A stretch of DNA of 64,000 nucleotides from Cellulosimicrobium cellulans (GTDB lineage: Bacteria; Actinomycetota; Actinomycetes; Actinomycetales; Cellulomonadaceae): positions 186,001 to 250,000 of the forward strand of contig NZ_JAFGYF010000001.1 of assembly GCF_016921195.1 (NCBI RefSeq), read 5' to 3'. The notes beneath the pieces are model-generated. The model was not told the origin of the DNA. It ran no database searches and saw only the letters and a program-made list of their open reading frames with translations. Of the stretch, positions 19,501 through 26,339 are shown in pieces. How positions within the stretch are numbered: the first letter of the stretch is position 1; each line of letters opens with the position of its first letter. A program made the position numbers and the translations under genes.

Positions 19501-21353
19501 AGTACGGCGACGGCATCGTCGTCGAGTCGGCGACGGTGGCCACGGCGCCGGACGGTGTCGAGCCGAACGCGGGCTGGACCGGCCAGGGCGAGGCGGGCTC
19601 GCAGGAGAACGTGGTCGCCACGGCGGTCACGCTCGAGGCCGGTGCGACGCACACCTACCAGGTGCAGGTCGCGGTCTCGCTCGACCCGGAGGTCGTCACG
19701 CCGGACACGCTGCAGTGCCCGGAGCCCGGCTCCGGCGAGGCCGGTGGCCTGGCCAACGCGGGTGAGCTGACGCACAACGGCGAGACGCAGGACGACGACG
19801 TGTGCGCGACCCTGCCGCTGATCGACATCACCAAGTCCCTCTCGGGCGCGGTGACGCCGGTCGAGGGCGAGGACGGCGTGTACGACGTGGTCTACGAGGT
19901 CACGGTGACCAACCGTGGTCCGGGTGCCGGGGTCTACGACCTGGACGACACCCTGGCCCCGGGCGAGGGCGTGACGGTCGTCGGGATCCAGGGCGTCGTC
20001 ACCGACGCTCCGGAGTCCGTGGGCATCAACGAGGGCTTCGACGGCCTCGACGACCCGCGGATCGTGACGGCCCAGCCGGTCGACGGTGCCACCACGGCCC
20101 CGGTCGTGCACACCTACACGGTCACGGTGCGGTACGCCGTGGACCTGACCGACGTGGTCGTCGACCCCGCCGTCGACGCGTGCACGACGCCGGACGGCGG
20201 GACCGTCGCCGGTGGTCTGAACAACGTGGCCCAGGTGGGGTGGAACGGGATCGAGGGCACGGACGACGAGTGCGTGCGTCCCGGCAAGCCCACGCTCGAC
20301 AAGGCGCTGGTCTCGGCGAACCCGGTCGGGGACGGCAAGTGGGAGGTCGTCTATGACCTGACCGTCGGCAACGTCGGCACCGAGGCGACCACCTATGACC
20401 TGGACGACGAGCTGCTCTTCGCCCCGGTCATCACGGTCGATTCCGTGGCGGTCACCGGGCCCGAGGGAGTCTTGGTCAACGAGGGCTTCGACGGTGACGG
20501 CGACCAGCGGATCGCGACGGACGTCGCGATCGGTGGTCTGGACGACGAGGGGTACGCCCCGCACGTCTACCGGGTCACGGTGGTCGCGGACGTGCCGTTG
20601 CACTTCGCGTCCGACGACGTGGGCGAGGACGGGACTGGTTCCCCGGCCTGCACGGTTCCGGCGGGGTCGAACACGCTGGAGCAGGGCCTGAACAACGCGG
20701 CCACGCTGACGGACGAGACGGGTGGGACGCAGACCGACACGGACTGCGCCCCGGTGCCCTCGATCGACATCACCAAGTCGATGCAGGGTGACCCGGTGAA
20801 GGGTGAGAACGGCTCGTGGACGGTGAGCTACACCATCACGGCCACGAACGACGGCGCGGCCGCTGGGGTCTACGACCTGACCGACCGCCTGCGCTACGGC
20901 GCGGGCATCACGGTCAAGACCGCGACGGTGACCGCGACGCCCGAGGGCGTGACGGCGTCGTCCACGTGGACCGGTCAGGGCGCCGAGGGCGACCCGGCCA
21001 ACGTCGTCGCGACCGGCGTGGGCCTGCCCGCGGGGGCGACCCACACCTACCAGGTGCAGGTCGTCGCGAGCCTCGACGCGGGCGCGGTGAACGAGTCCAC
21101 GTTCACCTGCCCCGCGCCGGGCAGCGACGGGCGTGGCGGGTTCGCCAACACCGCCGGCATCGGGCACAACGGGCTGACCGACAGTGCGGAGGCGTGCGCC
21201 ACCCCGGACGAGCCCGGCAAGCCCGGGAAGCCGGGCGGGTCGCTCGCGACCACCGGCGCGACCCTCGCCTGGGTCGCGGGTGGAGCAGCGCTCCTGCTGC
21301 TCCTCGGCCTGGCCGCCCTGATGGTCGCTCGTCGGCGCCGCATCGCAGGCTGA
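13569..21353 (+). CDS. Giant sortase-anchored surface protein with DUF11-like repeats
   Basis: A secreted protein of about 2594 residues. It has an Arg-rich signal peptide (cleavage likely after VPATAA, near residue 66), a long N-terminal region, about ten tandem extracellular domains of roughly 150 residues of the DUF11/isopeptide-forming kind, and a C-terminal sorting signal LATTG (about residue 2559) followed by a hydrophobic helix and RRRR. LAxTG is the class E sortase type of high-GC actinobacteria. Most repeats open with 'K-[ST]-[IV]-S-[AG]-GPTPNGDGTWT' and close with a short Cys-containing segment. Cysteines recur at matched places, suggesting disulfides. ATG 13569 follows an AAGGGGA site. 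It probably extends from the cell wall as an adhesin or stalk; ligand unknown. Two hairpins follow the stop. Confidence 0.9.
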   Translation: MHGFARGDGGNGAASPRTRSTAARPARHARTATRRGSRARRFLGAALALVTAGAGLTAAAVPATAATVYEIEAGWAESTPEVLQTGDAVSATWWFNLNDDAAAPGNAPVENVTITVTAQGAVFDALPPACLTDGVDPASSISEDGTVLVCNVGTQDEGTAYSLSTPMRVTAVTGEPVSAGATIADQQASLPEIPVQNAYLQDIHWVESTAGSANNGSSRDFTFNWTLFHGANSPAGPATVTYNLTVANSVGATTQLGPNLCTAFQSGTASGHPWSGGTHDASQTAPFVGSCTLTRNSSTSYTLTLSGIDYSHAQAPTMDSKGDRLPTDRVAVASGQIQLRLVTTAGSGNVSVTSNAPTYTAVDGQTVGDDPANNTSTKNWVSGTWSHAWQPAYTGQSSNVWADTYRVAPETELGAGVRVIYPNVQNQASTQGGLCLVLDTRYVEFTGALTRFDNGTTGEPAGLPVAYYTGNSALVNPTSGSYDPNAFTCDGTTGWTTTAPADLSTVKAVRATYTMTAARWQREIVLQATQRLLPSAQVGQDVWTWGSYINPGSATNTWVNAARSMSPADAGQSATLTPDARYPFAQAGRDIVRIIGVTPDVSKSVLPTTVDPGGQATYTLSYSANGTGSVAPTVDGYQLVDTLPLGATYLAGSASPEPVVTTNGAGKQVLTWTLDGVPTNAVQTLTYDVAYADDVDAGERLVNTVTASAEGVQSETATASVVVNESGLTKIIKTADQAFIPNLTGDGAGEGSWTVLVRSEDPLPQEFVDVIDILPYVGDGRGTAFSGSYQLDGPVTSSIGGTVYYTTADPATLTDDPADATNGAAGDVAGNTVGWTTTYTPDATAVRVITGTLAARGELTIAVPVVTDGMVGGDVLVNRSQGRAENTRLVMRTSASTAIANYYSASLKKYVQDADGEWRDANDPLDYPQFRVGDTVRYRIAVENTGQGTLTNVVVSDDLQPELGSFTIESLAPGEVQTHEFEIVLTEPVADSVVNTACADADVPADSGVEPTINCDPAGFVVVGTPTHTKEIVSATPVGDGQWEVVYEVVVSNTQTPSTTYSLTDELHFTDQATIVSAAVTQAPDGVVLADPAWDGQENLTIASDVPLAGNDDEGYAPHVYRVTVLADVPLQLDGAGTGPDAPTACPAEGSDANQGFNNTSGMTGPEGEVEEDQACAPIPSIDITKTVSAGPTPNGDGTWTVTYDVVATNSGAADGVYEVTDRMTADGDLAVVAGSVTAPDGVTPNASWTGQGDEGAPENVIASGVTLPAGGTHTYQVDVVLGIAEGVEGAPVITPCSAEPGASPGGLSNAAGVEHNDLTDSDEACVAIAYIVVDKSISAGPTPNGDGTWTIVYDIVAENVGGESGEYDVYDRLHYGEGIEILDAAVSTAPDGVETNADWTGLGAEDADPANLVASGVELDAGASHTYQVEVTVQMDEATIDPVDLQCPPPGSGANGGLANSTSLDHNGIVAEDGVCASLPLIGIEKSISGGPTPNGDGTWTITYDLVATNTGQAAGDYDVVDRLQYGEGIVVESAAITSAPDGVEPEAGWTGQGATGSADNLVASGVTLEAGAAHTYQVQVVVSLDREVVTPETLQCPEPGSGESGGLANSTELTHNGETQGDDVCATLPLIDVTKTVSAGPTPNGDGTWTVTYDVVATNSGAADGTYDVTDRMTADGDITVVSGAVVSAPDGVTPSATWTGLGAEGAAENVIATGVNLPAGESHTYQVQVVIALAEGSEGAPAVSDCAAPGTGEDGGLSNSAGIDHNGIPDSDEACVTISAITVDKTISAGPTPNGDGTWTIVYDVVAENVGGAAGEYDVFDRLHYGDGIEIVEAGIITAPDGVETNPDWTGLGAEDADPANLVASGIELAAGGTHTYQVEVTVQMDEATIDPVNLQCPPPGSGENGGLANSTSLDHNGIVVEDEVCASLPLIEFDKSISAGPTPNGDGTWTITYDLVATNTGQAAGDYDLVDRLQYGDGIVVESATVATAPDGVEPNAGWTGQGEAGSQENVVATAVTLEAGATHTYQVQVAVSLDPEVVTPDTLQCPEPGSGEAGGLANAGELTHNGETQDDDVCATLPLIDITKSLSGAVTPVEGEDGVYDVVYEVTVTNRGPGAGVYDLDDTLAPGEGVTVVGIQGVVTDAPESVGINEGFDGLDDPRIVTAQPVDGATTAPVVHTYTVTVRYAVDLTDVVVDPAVDACTTPDGGTVAGGLNNVAQVGWNGIEGTDDECVRPGKPTLDKALVSANPVGDGKWEVVYDLTVGNVGTEATTYDLDDELLFAPVITVDSVAVTGPEGVLVNEGFDGDGDQRIATDVAIGGLDDEGYAPHVYRVTVVADVPLHFASDDVGEDGTGSPACTVPAGSNTLEQGLNNAATLTDETGGTQTDTDCAPVPSIDITKSMQGDPVKGENGSWTVSYTITATNDGAAAGVYDLTDRLRYGAGITVKTATVTATPEGVTASSTWTGQGAEGDPANVVATGVGLPAGATHTYQVQVVASLDAGAVNESTFTCPAPGSDGRGGFANTAGIGHNGLTDSAEACATPDEPGKPGKPGGSLATTGATLAWVAGGAALLLLLGLAALMVARRRRIAG
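17121..19829 (+). repeat. Tandem duplication of a three-domain block in the giant surface gene
   Basis: Bases 17121-18473 and 18474-19829 are two copies of the same block of about 1353-1356 bp, in frame. Each block has three related domains in the same order: one with DRMTADGD, one with DRLHYG and one with DRLQYG. Corresponding domains in the two blocks are much closer to each other than to their immediate neighbours, so three domains were duplicated as a unit. Domains before (from about 16640) and after (to about 21200) are more diverged. Confidence 0.85.
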
Positions 21354-21362
21354 CGAGGTGCC

Positions 21363-21405
21363 GGACGGCCCTGTCCACGACCGCGCGTCGTGGGCGGGGC
21401 CGTCC
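21363..21405 (+). terminator. Hairpin after giant surface gene, first of two
   Basis: A perfect 9-bp outer stem (21363-21371 with 21397-21405) encloses an inner 6-bp stem CACGAC/GTCGTG (21376-21381 with 21387-21392). It begins nine bases after the stop codon. No T-run. Confidence 0.6.
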
Positions 21406-21409
21406 CACC

Positions 21410-21435
21410 CCGGCGGAGCACTGGGGCTCCGCCGG
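21410..21435 (+). terminator. Second hairpin, immediately after the first
   Basis: CCGGCGGAGC and GCTCCGCCGG form a perfect 10-bp stem with a 6-base loop. Two stable hairpins in a row would effectively separate the very long surface protein transcript from the next gene. Confidence 0.6.
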
Positions 21436-21464
21436 AAGGACCAGCTTTCGACGGAGGAACGCTC

Positions 21465-22001
21465 ATGCGTCGTGGATCTGTCCATCGAGTCCTTCTGCCC
21501 ACCATGTGGGGTTATGCGAGCTTGACCCGCCGCTCGCACCCGGCGCTGCCCGGAGGTGGGGGGACGCGTCGCGTCGACACCGTCCTGCCACCCGTGCTCA
21601 CCCCGGACGAGCTCGCGGACCTCCACGACCAGCTTCTTCCCCACCCCGGTGTGCGCGGCCGGGCGCTGCGCGCCCCACGGACCTCGCCCCGCCTCCGGCG
21701 CGTGCTCGACCTCGCGGTCGACGTCCGCACGACCGCTGCCCTGCAGCCCTCGGAGTCGGGGTCGGAACCGCTCCGGCCGGACGACGTCGCCCTCGCGGGG
21801 CTGCTGCGTGCCATGCGTGCCGCGTCCGAGGCCGATCTGCTTCCGGGGTCGCAGGCGTTGGCTCGCGAGCTCGTGTGGTGCGCCCTGACCGCCGCGCGGA
21901 AGGACCAGGTCGGTCAGATCGTCGATGCCACGCGCGCGCTGCATCTCGTCACCGTCACTCACGCCGGTGACGTCTCGCCCGACCGCATCGACCACGGCTG
22001 A
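21465..22001 (+). CDS. Hypothetical protein ahead of the carrier-reductase cassette
   Basis: A 178-residue protein that I do not recognise. GGAGG lies eight bases before ATG 21465, so the start is well supported. It opens MRRGSVHRVLLPTMWGYASL, then has a Pro/Gly-rich linker and a mainly helical region with LTPDELADLHDQLLPHPGV, PDDVALAGLLRAMRAASEA and a C-terminal segment ending DATRALHLVTVTH. No signal peptide, membrane segment or metal motif is evident. It precedes the SnoaL-like and adenylation-carrier-reductase genes in the same direction, with 73 bases to the next start, so a shared transcript is likely. Confidence 0.6.
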   Translation: MRRGSVHRVLLPTMWGYASLTRRSHPALPGGGGTRRVDTVLPPVLTPDELADLHDQLLPHPGVRGRALRAPRTSPRLRRVLDLAVDVRTTAALQPSESGSEPLRPDDVALAGLLRAMRAASEADLLPGSQALARELVWCALTAARKDQVGQIVDATRALHLVTVTHAGDVSPDRIDHG

Positions 22002-22074
22002 GCACGCGCACGGTGCGCGCGCCCGCGCGCGGTCCCGACATACCAGTTCTCCGACACGACACGCAGGGGGAGTC

Positions 22075-22467
22075 ATGGCACGGACCACGTCAGAGGTCCT
22101 CGACGAGCTGTACGAGGCGTTCAACGCCGCGGACGGTGCGGTGCTCGACCGGTTGTTCCATCCGGACGCGGTGATGGTGATACCCGGGTCGACGCAGATC
22201 TCCGGCACCTACCGCGGGAAGGCGGAGATCTTCGAGGCGTTCGCCCGGATGGCGCAGATCACCGCAGGCACGTCCCGTGCCGAGGTCCGCCGGGTCGCGA
22301 TCGACGAGGTCGGCGCCGTGGTGATCGCGGTGGACCACGCGACGCGGCACGGCGAACCGGTGACCGCGGAGTTCGCCGACGTCTTCACGGTCCGCGACGG
22401 GGTGGTGACGGAGCTGCGCTTCTTCCCCGCCGACGCCGAGGAGATGGCTTACTTCTGGCGCACGTAG
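22075..22467 (+). CDS. SnoaL/NTF2-like small protein
   Basis: A 130-residue protein with the cone-shaped alpha+beta fold of the SnoaL-like/NTF2 superfamily: EVLDELYEAFNAADGAVLDR helix, LFHPDAVMVIPGS, a GKAEIFEAFARM helix, then strands with VVIAVDHATRHG and a closing DVFTVRDGVVTELRFF. The family includes polyketide cyclases, isomerases and SgcJ/EcaC-type proteins of natural-product clusters, as well as proteins with no known activity. GGGGGAG precedes ATG 22075. Its stop is 49 bases before the adenylation-carrier-reductase enzyme, so it may act on that enzyme's product; this is inferred from position alone. Confidence 0.75.
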   Translation: MARTTSEVLDELYEAFNAADGAVLDRLFHPDAVMVIPGSTQISGTYRGKAEIFEAFARMAQITAGTSRAEVRRVAIDEVGAVVIAVDHATRHGEPVTAEFADVFTVRDGVVTELRFFPADAEEMAYFWRT

Positions 22468-22516
22468 ACGAGTGACGGCGCACCGCTGTCCTGGCGGTGC
22501 CGAGCAGGGGGTCTTC

Positions 22517-25500
22517 ATGGACGAGGAACAGAGCATCGACAGGAGCATCATCGGCTGCTTCGACGCCCAGGCGGACGTCCGCCCGGGTGCTCCGGCGGTG
22601 GAGGACGACGCGGGGACGCACACCTTCGGTGAGCTGCGGTCGGCGTCGGTCGCCGTGGCGGCACGGCTGTGTTCGCAGGGCGTCCGGCGGGGCGACGTCG
22701 TCGGCCTGGTCGGCCCGCGAGGGCGGGACGTGCTCGTCGGCATGCTGGCGATCCTGAGGGTCGGCGCCGCCTACCTCCCGCTGGACCTGTCGCTCCCACG
22801 CGAGCGGCTCACGATGATGACCGAGCGGGCCGGGTGCCGGCTTGTCGTGGCTGCGACGGAGGCCGACGAGCTGGCCGACCTCGCGACGGTGGTCGACGTG
22901 CGCGTGCCTGGGCCGCCCACCGACGCCGACCGTGCCGTGACCTGTCCTGCGTCCGCGGACGACCTGGCGTACGTGATGTTCACGTCCGGGTCGACGGGTA
23001 CGCCCAAGGCCGTCGGGGTCCCGCATCGTGGGGTGGTGCTGCTCGCGACCGCCGGCGGCGTGTACGAGGCGGGGCCGGGGCGGCGGACGATGCACGCCTC
23101 GACGCTGTCGTTCGACGCGTCGACGCTGGAGATCTGGCCGACGCTCCTCGCGGGAGGCTGCCTCGTCGTCGTGGGCTCGGACATGCTGCTGGCTCCGGAC
23201 GCCCTGGCCGGGCACCTGCGCGAGCAACGGGTGGACACGGTCTTCCTGACCACGAGCCTGCTGCACCACGTCGCGCGCACGGCGCCGCAGTTCTTCGACG
23301 GGCTCGACCAGGTCCTGACCGGAGGCGAGGCGCTCGACGCGGACATGGCCCGCGTCGTCGCGGCTCGTGCCAACAGGCTCGTCAACTGCTACGGCCCCAC
23401 CGAGTCCACCGTCATGGCGACCGCCCACGTCGTCGAGGCGGGCGCGGCGGGCCCCGTCCCGATCGGTCGGCCCTTGCCGTACGTCGAGTGCCTCGTCGTC
23501 GGGGCCGACGGCCGGTCGGCAGGGTCGGGTGAGGAGGGCGAGCTCTGGGTCGGCGGCGGCGGTCTCGCCACGGGCTACCTCACCGACCCTGTCCTGACCG
23601 CGCGCGCGTTCGTCGGCCCGCCGACCGGGACGCAGACGCGCGAGCAGCGGTTCTACCGCACGGGAGACCGGGTGCTCCGACGCGACGACGGGACGCTCGA
23701 GTTCCGGGGACGGATCGACGACCAGCTCAAGGTCCGGGGATTCCGCATCGAGCCGGGAGAGGTCGAGCACGCGTTGCGGAGCATCCCCGGCGTCCAGGAC
23801 GCCGCGGTCCTCGCCGCCGGCGAGAACGCCGACAGGCGCCTCGTCGCCTTCGTCGTGTCGGACGGCTCGCCGCTCGACACCACGGACCTTCGGCGCCGGC
23901 TGTCGAGCCATCTGCCCGCGCACCTGGTCCCCGGCGAGGTGCACGAGCTCCCGCGGCTGCCGTTGACCGTGAGCGGCAAGGTCGATCGCTCCGCGCTGAG
24001 CGTCCTCGCCGTCGAGCCCCAGACGCCGCCGGAGAGCCTCGGCGGCGGCGACGGGTCGCCGGAGGACGTGGCGCGCGACGCCTGGCGTATCACGCTCGGC
24101 GTCGACCGCCTCGAGGAGGACCAGGACTTCTTCGAGGCCGGCGGGACGTCGCTGCGCGCGGCCCAGCTCATCGCGCGGGTCCAGTCGGCGCTCGACCTCG
24201 ACGGGGACAGCGGCTACACCCTGATCCGAGCGCTTCTCTCGCAGCCACGGCTCGCCACGTTCACGGCGGCGGTCCGTGCGGTGTCGAGCGGATCGGTCGC
24301 CGAACCGCGAGCCGCCGACCGGTGGCGCCCGGACGTCCACCTCCCGGACGTCCCCGCCCTGGCCGACGTCCCGTCCCGTCCGGCCCCGGATGCGGGCGAC
24401 CGTCTGCTGCTCACCGGGGCGACCGGCTTCTTCGGCTCCTACCTGCTGCGCGAGCTCCTCGCGCGGACGGACGCCGTCGTGGAGTGCGTCGTGCGCGCCC
24501 CCGACGCGGCGAGCGGCCGGCGTCGCGTCGACGCCGCCCAGGAGAAGTACGGGCACGGCGGGCTCGCTGCGACCGACCGGATCGCGGTGCTGCCGGCCGA
24601 CCTCGCCGCGCCCCGCCTCGGCCTGACCGAGGACGAGTTCGACGCTCTCGCACGGCGCACCCGCCGTATCTACCACTCGGCCGCCCACGTCAACTTCGTC
24701 TACCCGTACGAATGGCTCCGTCCGACGAACGTCGACGGCACCCGGACCCTGGCCGAGCTCGCGCTGCGCGGCGGCCGGGTCCCCGTGCACTACGTCTCGA
24801 CCATCGCGCTGCTCTCCGGAGCCGGCTCGGCCGGAGCACGCTTCCTCACCGAGTCCGACCCGGTGGACGACGTCGAGCGCATCTCGATGGGTTACCCCGA
24901 GAGCAAGTGGGTCGCCGAGAAGATCCTCGAGCTCGCCGCGCAGCAGGGGGTGCCGGTGTCGGTCTACCGGCCCTACGAGATCACCGGCAGGCTCGACGAC
25001 GGGCGGTGGAACACCGACGCGGCGATCGTGGCGTTCTTCAAGGCGATCGTCGACATGGGCACCGCCCCCGACGCCGCGCTCCCGCTCGACTTCGTCCCGG
25101 CCGACTACCTCGCTCGTGCCGTCGTCCACCTCGCGGAGCACACGCCGAGCGCCGGCCGGACCTACCACCTGACGAACCCGCGCTACGGCCGGCTCCGCGA
25201 CATGGTCGACCGTCTTCGAGCGCACGGGCACCAGGTCACGACGCTCGACTACGACGCCTGGGTGGGCCACCTGCGCGCGTTCTGCGCCGACCACCCCGAC
25301 CACCCGATCGTGTCGTTCCTGCCGCTCTTCACCACGCTCGCCTCCGGTCAGGACGTCACGGTGAAGGAGCTCTACTTCGAGGACCTGTTCCCTGCCTTCG
25401 ACCGCCGGCGCACCGACGAAGGGCTGGCCGGGACCGGGATCGACTGCCCGCCCGTCGACGCCGCCATGCTCGACGCGTACATCGACTGGTTCCACAGGAC

Positions 25501-25606
25501 CGGGTGGATCGCCCCGCCCGCTCGTCGGACGGCGGACGAGCGCGACCGGGACGCCGCGCGAACCGGAGACCTCCGCCCTGTCGGGACGTCGTCTCGTGCG
25601 CGATGA
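22517..25606 (+). CDS. Adenylation-carrier-reductase enzyme (NRPS-like, Lys2/CAR architecture)
   Basis: A 1029-residue single-module enzyme. An amino-acid adenylation domain (about 10-495) has the core motifs FTSGSTGTPKAVGVPH, NCYGPTEST, YRTGDRVLR and the A10 lysine in LTVSGKVDRSAL. A peptidyl carrier domain follows, with its phosphopantetheine serine in FFEAGGTSLRA (about 545). The terminal domain is a thioester reductase with NAD(P)-binding TGATGFFGSYLL (about 632) and the YPESK catalytic Tyr/Lys (about 793). It should activate an amino or other carboxylic acid, tether it and release it reductively as an aldehyde or alcohol. Core-motif reading suggests pocket residues D-A-L-L-L-G-C-V-M, which I cannot assign to a substrate. 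ATG 22517 is chosen for its AGGGGG site. Overlaps its phosphopantetheinyl transferase gene. Confidence 0.9.
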   Translation: MDEEQSIDRSIIGCFDAQADVRPGAPAVEDDAGTHTFGELRSASVAVAARLCSQGVRRGDVVGLVGPRGRDVLVGMLAILRVGAAYLPLDLSLPRERLTMMTERAGCRLVVAATEADELADLATVVDVRVPGPPTDADRAVTCPASADDLAYVMFTSGSTGTPKAVGVPHRGVVLLATAGGVYEAGPGRRTMHASTLSFDASTLEIWPTLLAGGCLVVVGSDMLLAPDALAGHLREQRVDTVFLTTSLLHHVARTAPQFFDGLDQVLTGGEALDADMARVVAARANRLVNCYGPTESTVMATAHVVEAGAAGPVPIGRPLPYVECLVVGADGRSAGSGEEGELWVGGGGLATGYLTDPVLTARAFVGPPTGTQTREQRFYRTGDRVLRRDDGTLEFRGRIDDQLKVRGFRIEPGEVEHALRSIPGVQDAAVLAAGENADRRLVAFVVSDGSPLDTTDLRRRLSSHLPAHLVPGEVHELPRLPLTVSGKVDRSALSVLAVEPQTPPESLGGGDGSPEDVARDAWRITLGVDRLEEDQDFFEAGGTSLRAAQLIARVQSALDLDGDSGYTLIRALLSQPRLATFTAAVRAVSSGSVAEPRAADRWRPDVHLPDVPALADVPSRPAPDAGDRLLLTGATGFFGSYLLRELLARTDAVVECVVRAPDAASGRRRVDAAQEKYGHGGLAATDRIAVLPADLAAPRLGLTEDEFDALARRTRRIYHSAAHVNFVYPYEWLRPTNVDGTRTLAELALRGGRVPVHYVSTIALLSGAGSAGARFLTESDPVDDVERISMGYPESKWVAEKILELAAQQGVPVSVYRPYEITGRLDDGRWNTDAAIVAFFKAIVDMGTAPDAALPLDFVPADYLARAVVHLAEHTPSAGRTYHLTNPRYGRLRDMVDRLRAHGHQVTTLDYDAWVGHLRAFCADHPDHPIVSFLPLFTTLASGQDVTVKELYFEDLFPAFDRRRTDEGLAGTGIDCPPVDAAMLDAYIDWFHRTGWIAPPARRTADERDRDAARTGDLRPVGTSSRAR

Positions 25607-26246
25607 GCCACCGCCCGGGGTCTGCGACATCTGGGTCGCGCAGAGCGACGACGCCGACCGGTGGGCGGCGTGGCTCCCGCCGGCCGATCGCGCCGCCGTC
25701 GACCGGCGCCGACCCGGCGCCGGGGTCCACCTGACGTCCCGCGCGCTGCAGCGTGTCGCCATGGCCGCCTACACCGGCGTCGCACCCCGCGCGTTGACCA
25801 TCGACCGCACGTGCACCCGCTGCGGCGACCGTACGCACGGGCGGCCGGCGGTCCGCGGCGGTCCTCCCTACTCGGTCACACGCACCGGGTCCGTCGTCGC
25901 CCTGGCGGTGGTGGCCGACGGCGCGGTCGGCATCGACGCGGAGTGCGTGCGGCCCGGTGCGGACCTCACTCCCCTCGCGAGCCTCCTCGACATGGAGCCC
26001 ACGGACACGAGGACGGTTCTCACCGCGTGGGTGCGCCACGAGGCGGCGCTCAAGGCTCGAGGAACGGGGATCGCCGACCTGTGGCCCGTCCCAGCCGAGG
26101 CGATGCAGGGCGTCCAGATCATCGACCTGGCTCTGCGCGACGTGGTGCTCGCCGTGGCGACCTCTCGGAAGGTGCGTCGCGTCCGCTGGACCGAGGCCGG
26201 CCCGGAGGGGGTGATGACGCAGGTCACAGCGACGGTCCCGTCATGA
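25596..26246 (+). CDS. 4'-phosphopantetheinyl transferase
   Basis: A 216-residue Sfp-type transferase that would move phosphopantetheine from CoA to carrier protein serines. Key signatures are VGIDAECVR (metal-binding Asp/Glu) and WVRHEAALKARGTGI, matching the family's 'W..KEA..K..G'. An unusual CTRCGDRTHGRP segment sits where the family has its basic, Gly-rich loop. It starts at GTG 25596, overlapping the stop of the adenylation-carrier-reductase gene by 11 bases, so that enzyme is its obvious partner. A second family member lies at 58324-59094. Confidence 0.85.
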   Translation: MRDEPPPGVCDIWVAQSDDADRWAAWLPPADRAAVDRRRPGAGVHLTSRALQRVAMAAYTGVAPRALTIDRTCTRCGDRTHGRPAVRGGPPYSVTRTGSVVALAVVADGAVGIDAECVRPGADLTPLASLLDMEPTDTRTVLTAWVRHEAALKARGTGIADLWPVPAEAMQGVQIIDLALRDVVLAVATSRKVRRVRWTEAGPEGVMTQVTATVPS

Positions 26247-26339
26247 TCGGGGCCGGTCCCCGTCCCAGAGCGTGGCACCGAGTTGGACACCTGTCCCACT
26301 CGACGGGTGCCGCCCTCGACCCGGACGAAGGACACTGGC

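Noticed and set aside
18243-22208. Long minus-strand open frame opposite the repeat region of the first giant surface gene
   Set aside because: Its apparent repeats only mirror the DNA repeats of the sense gene; composition is that of an antisense frame.
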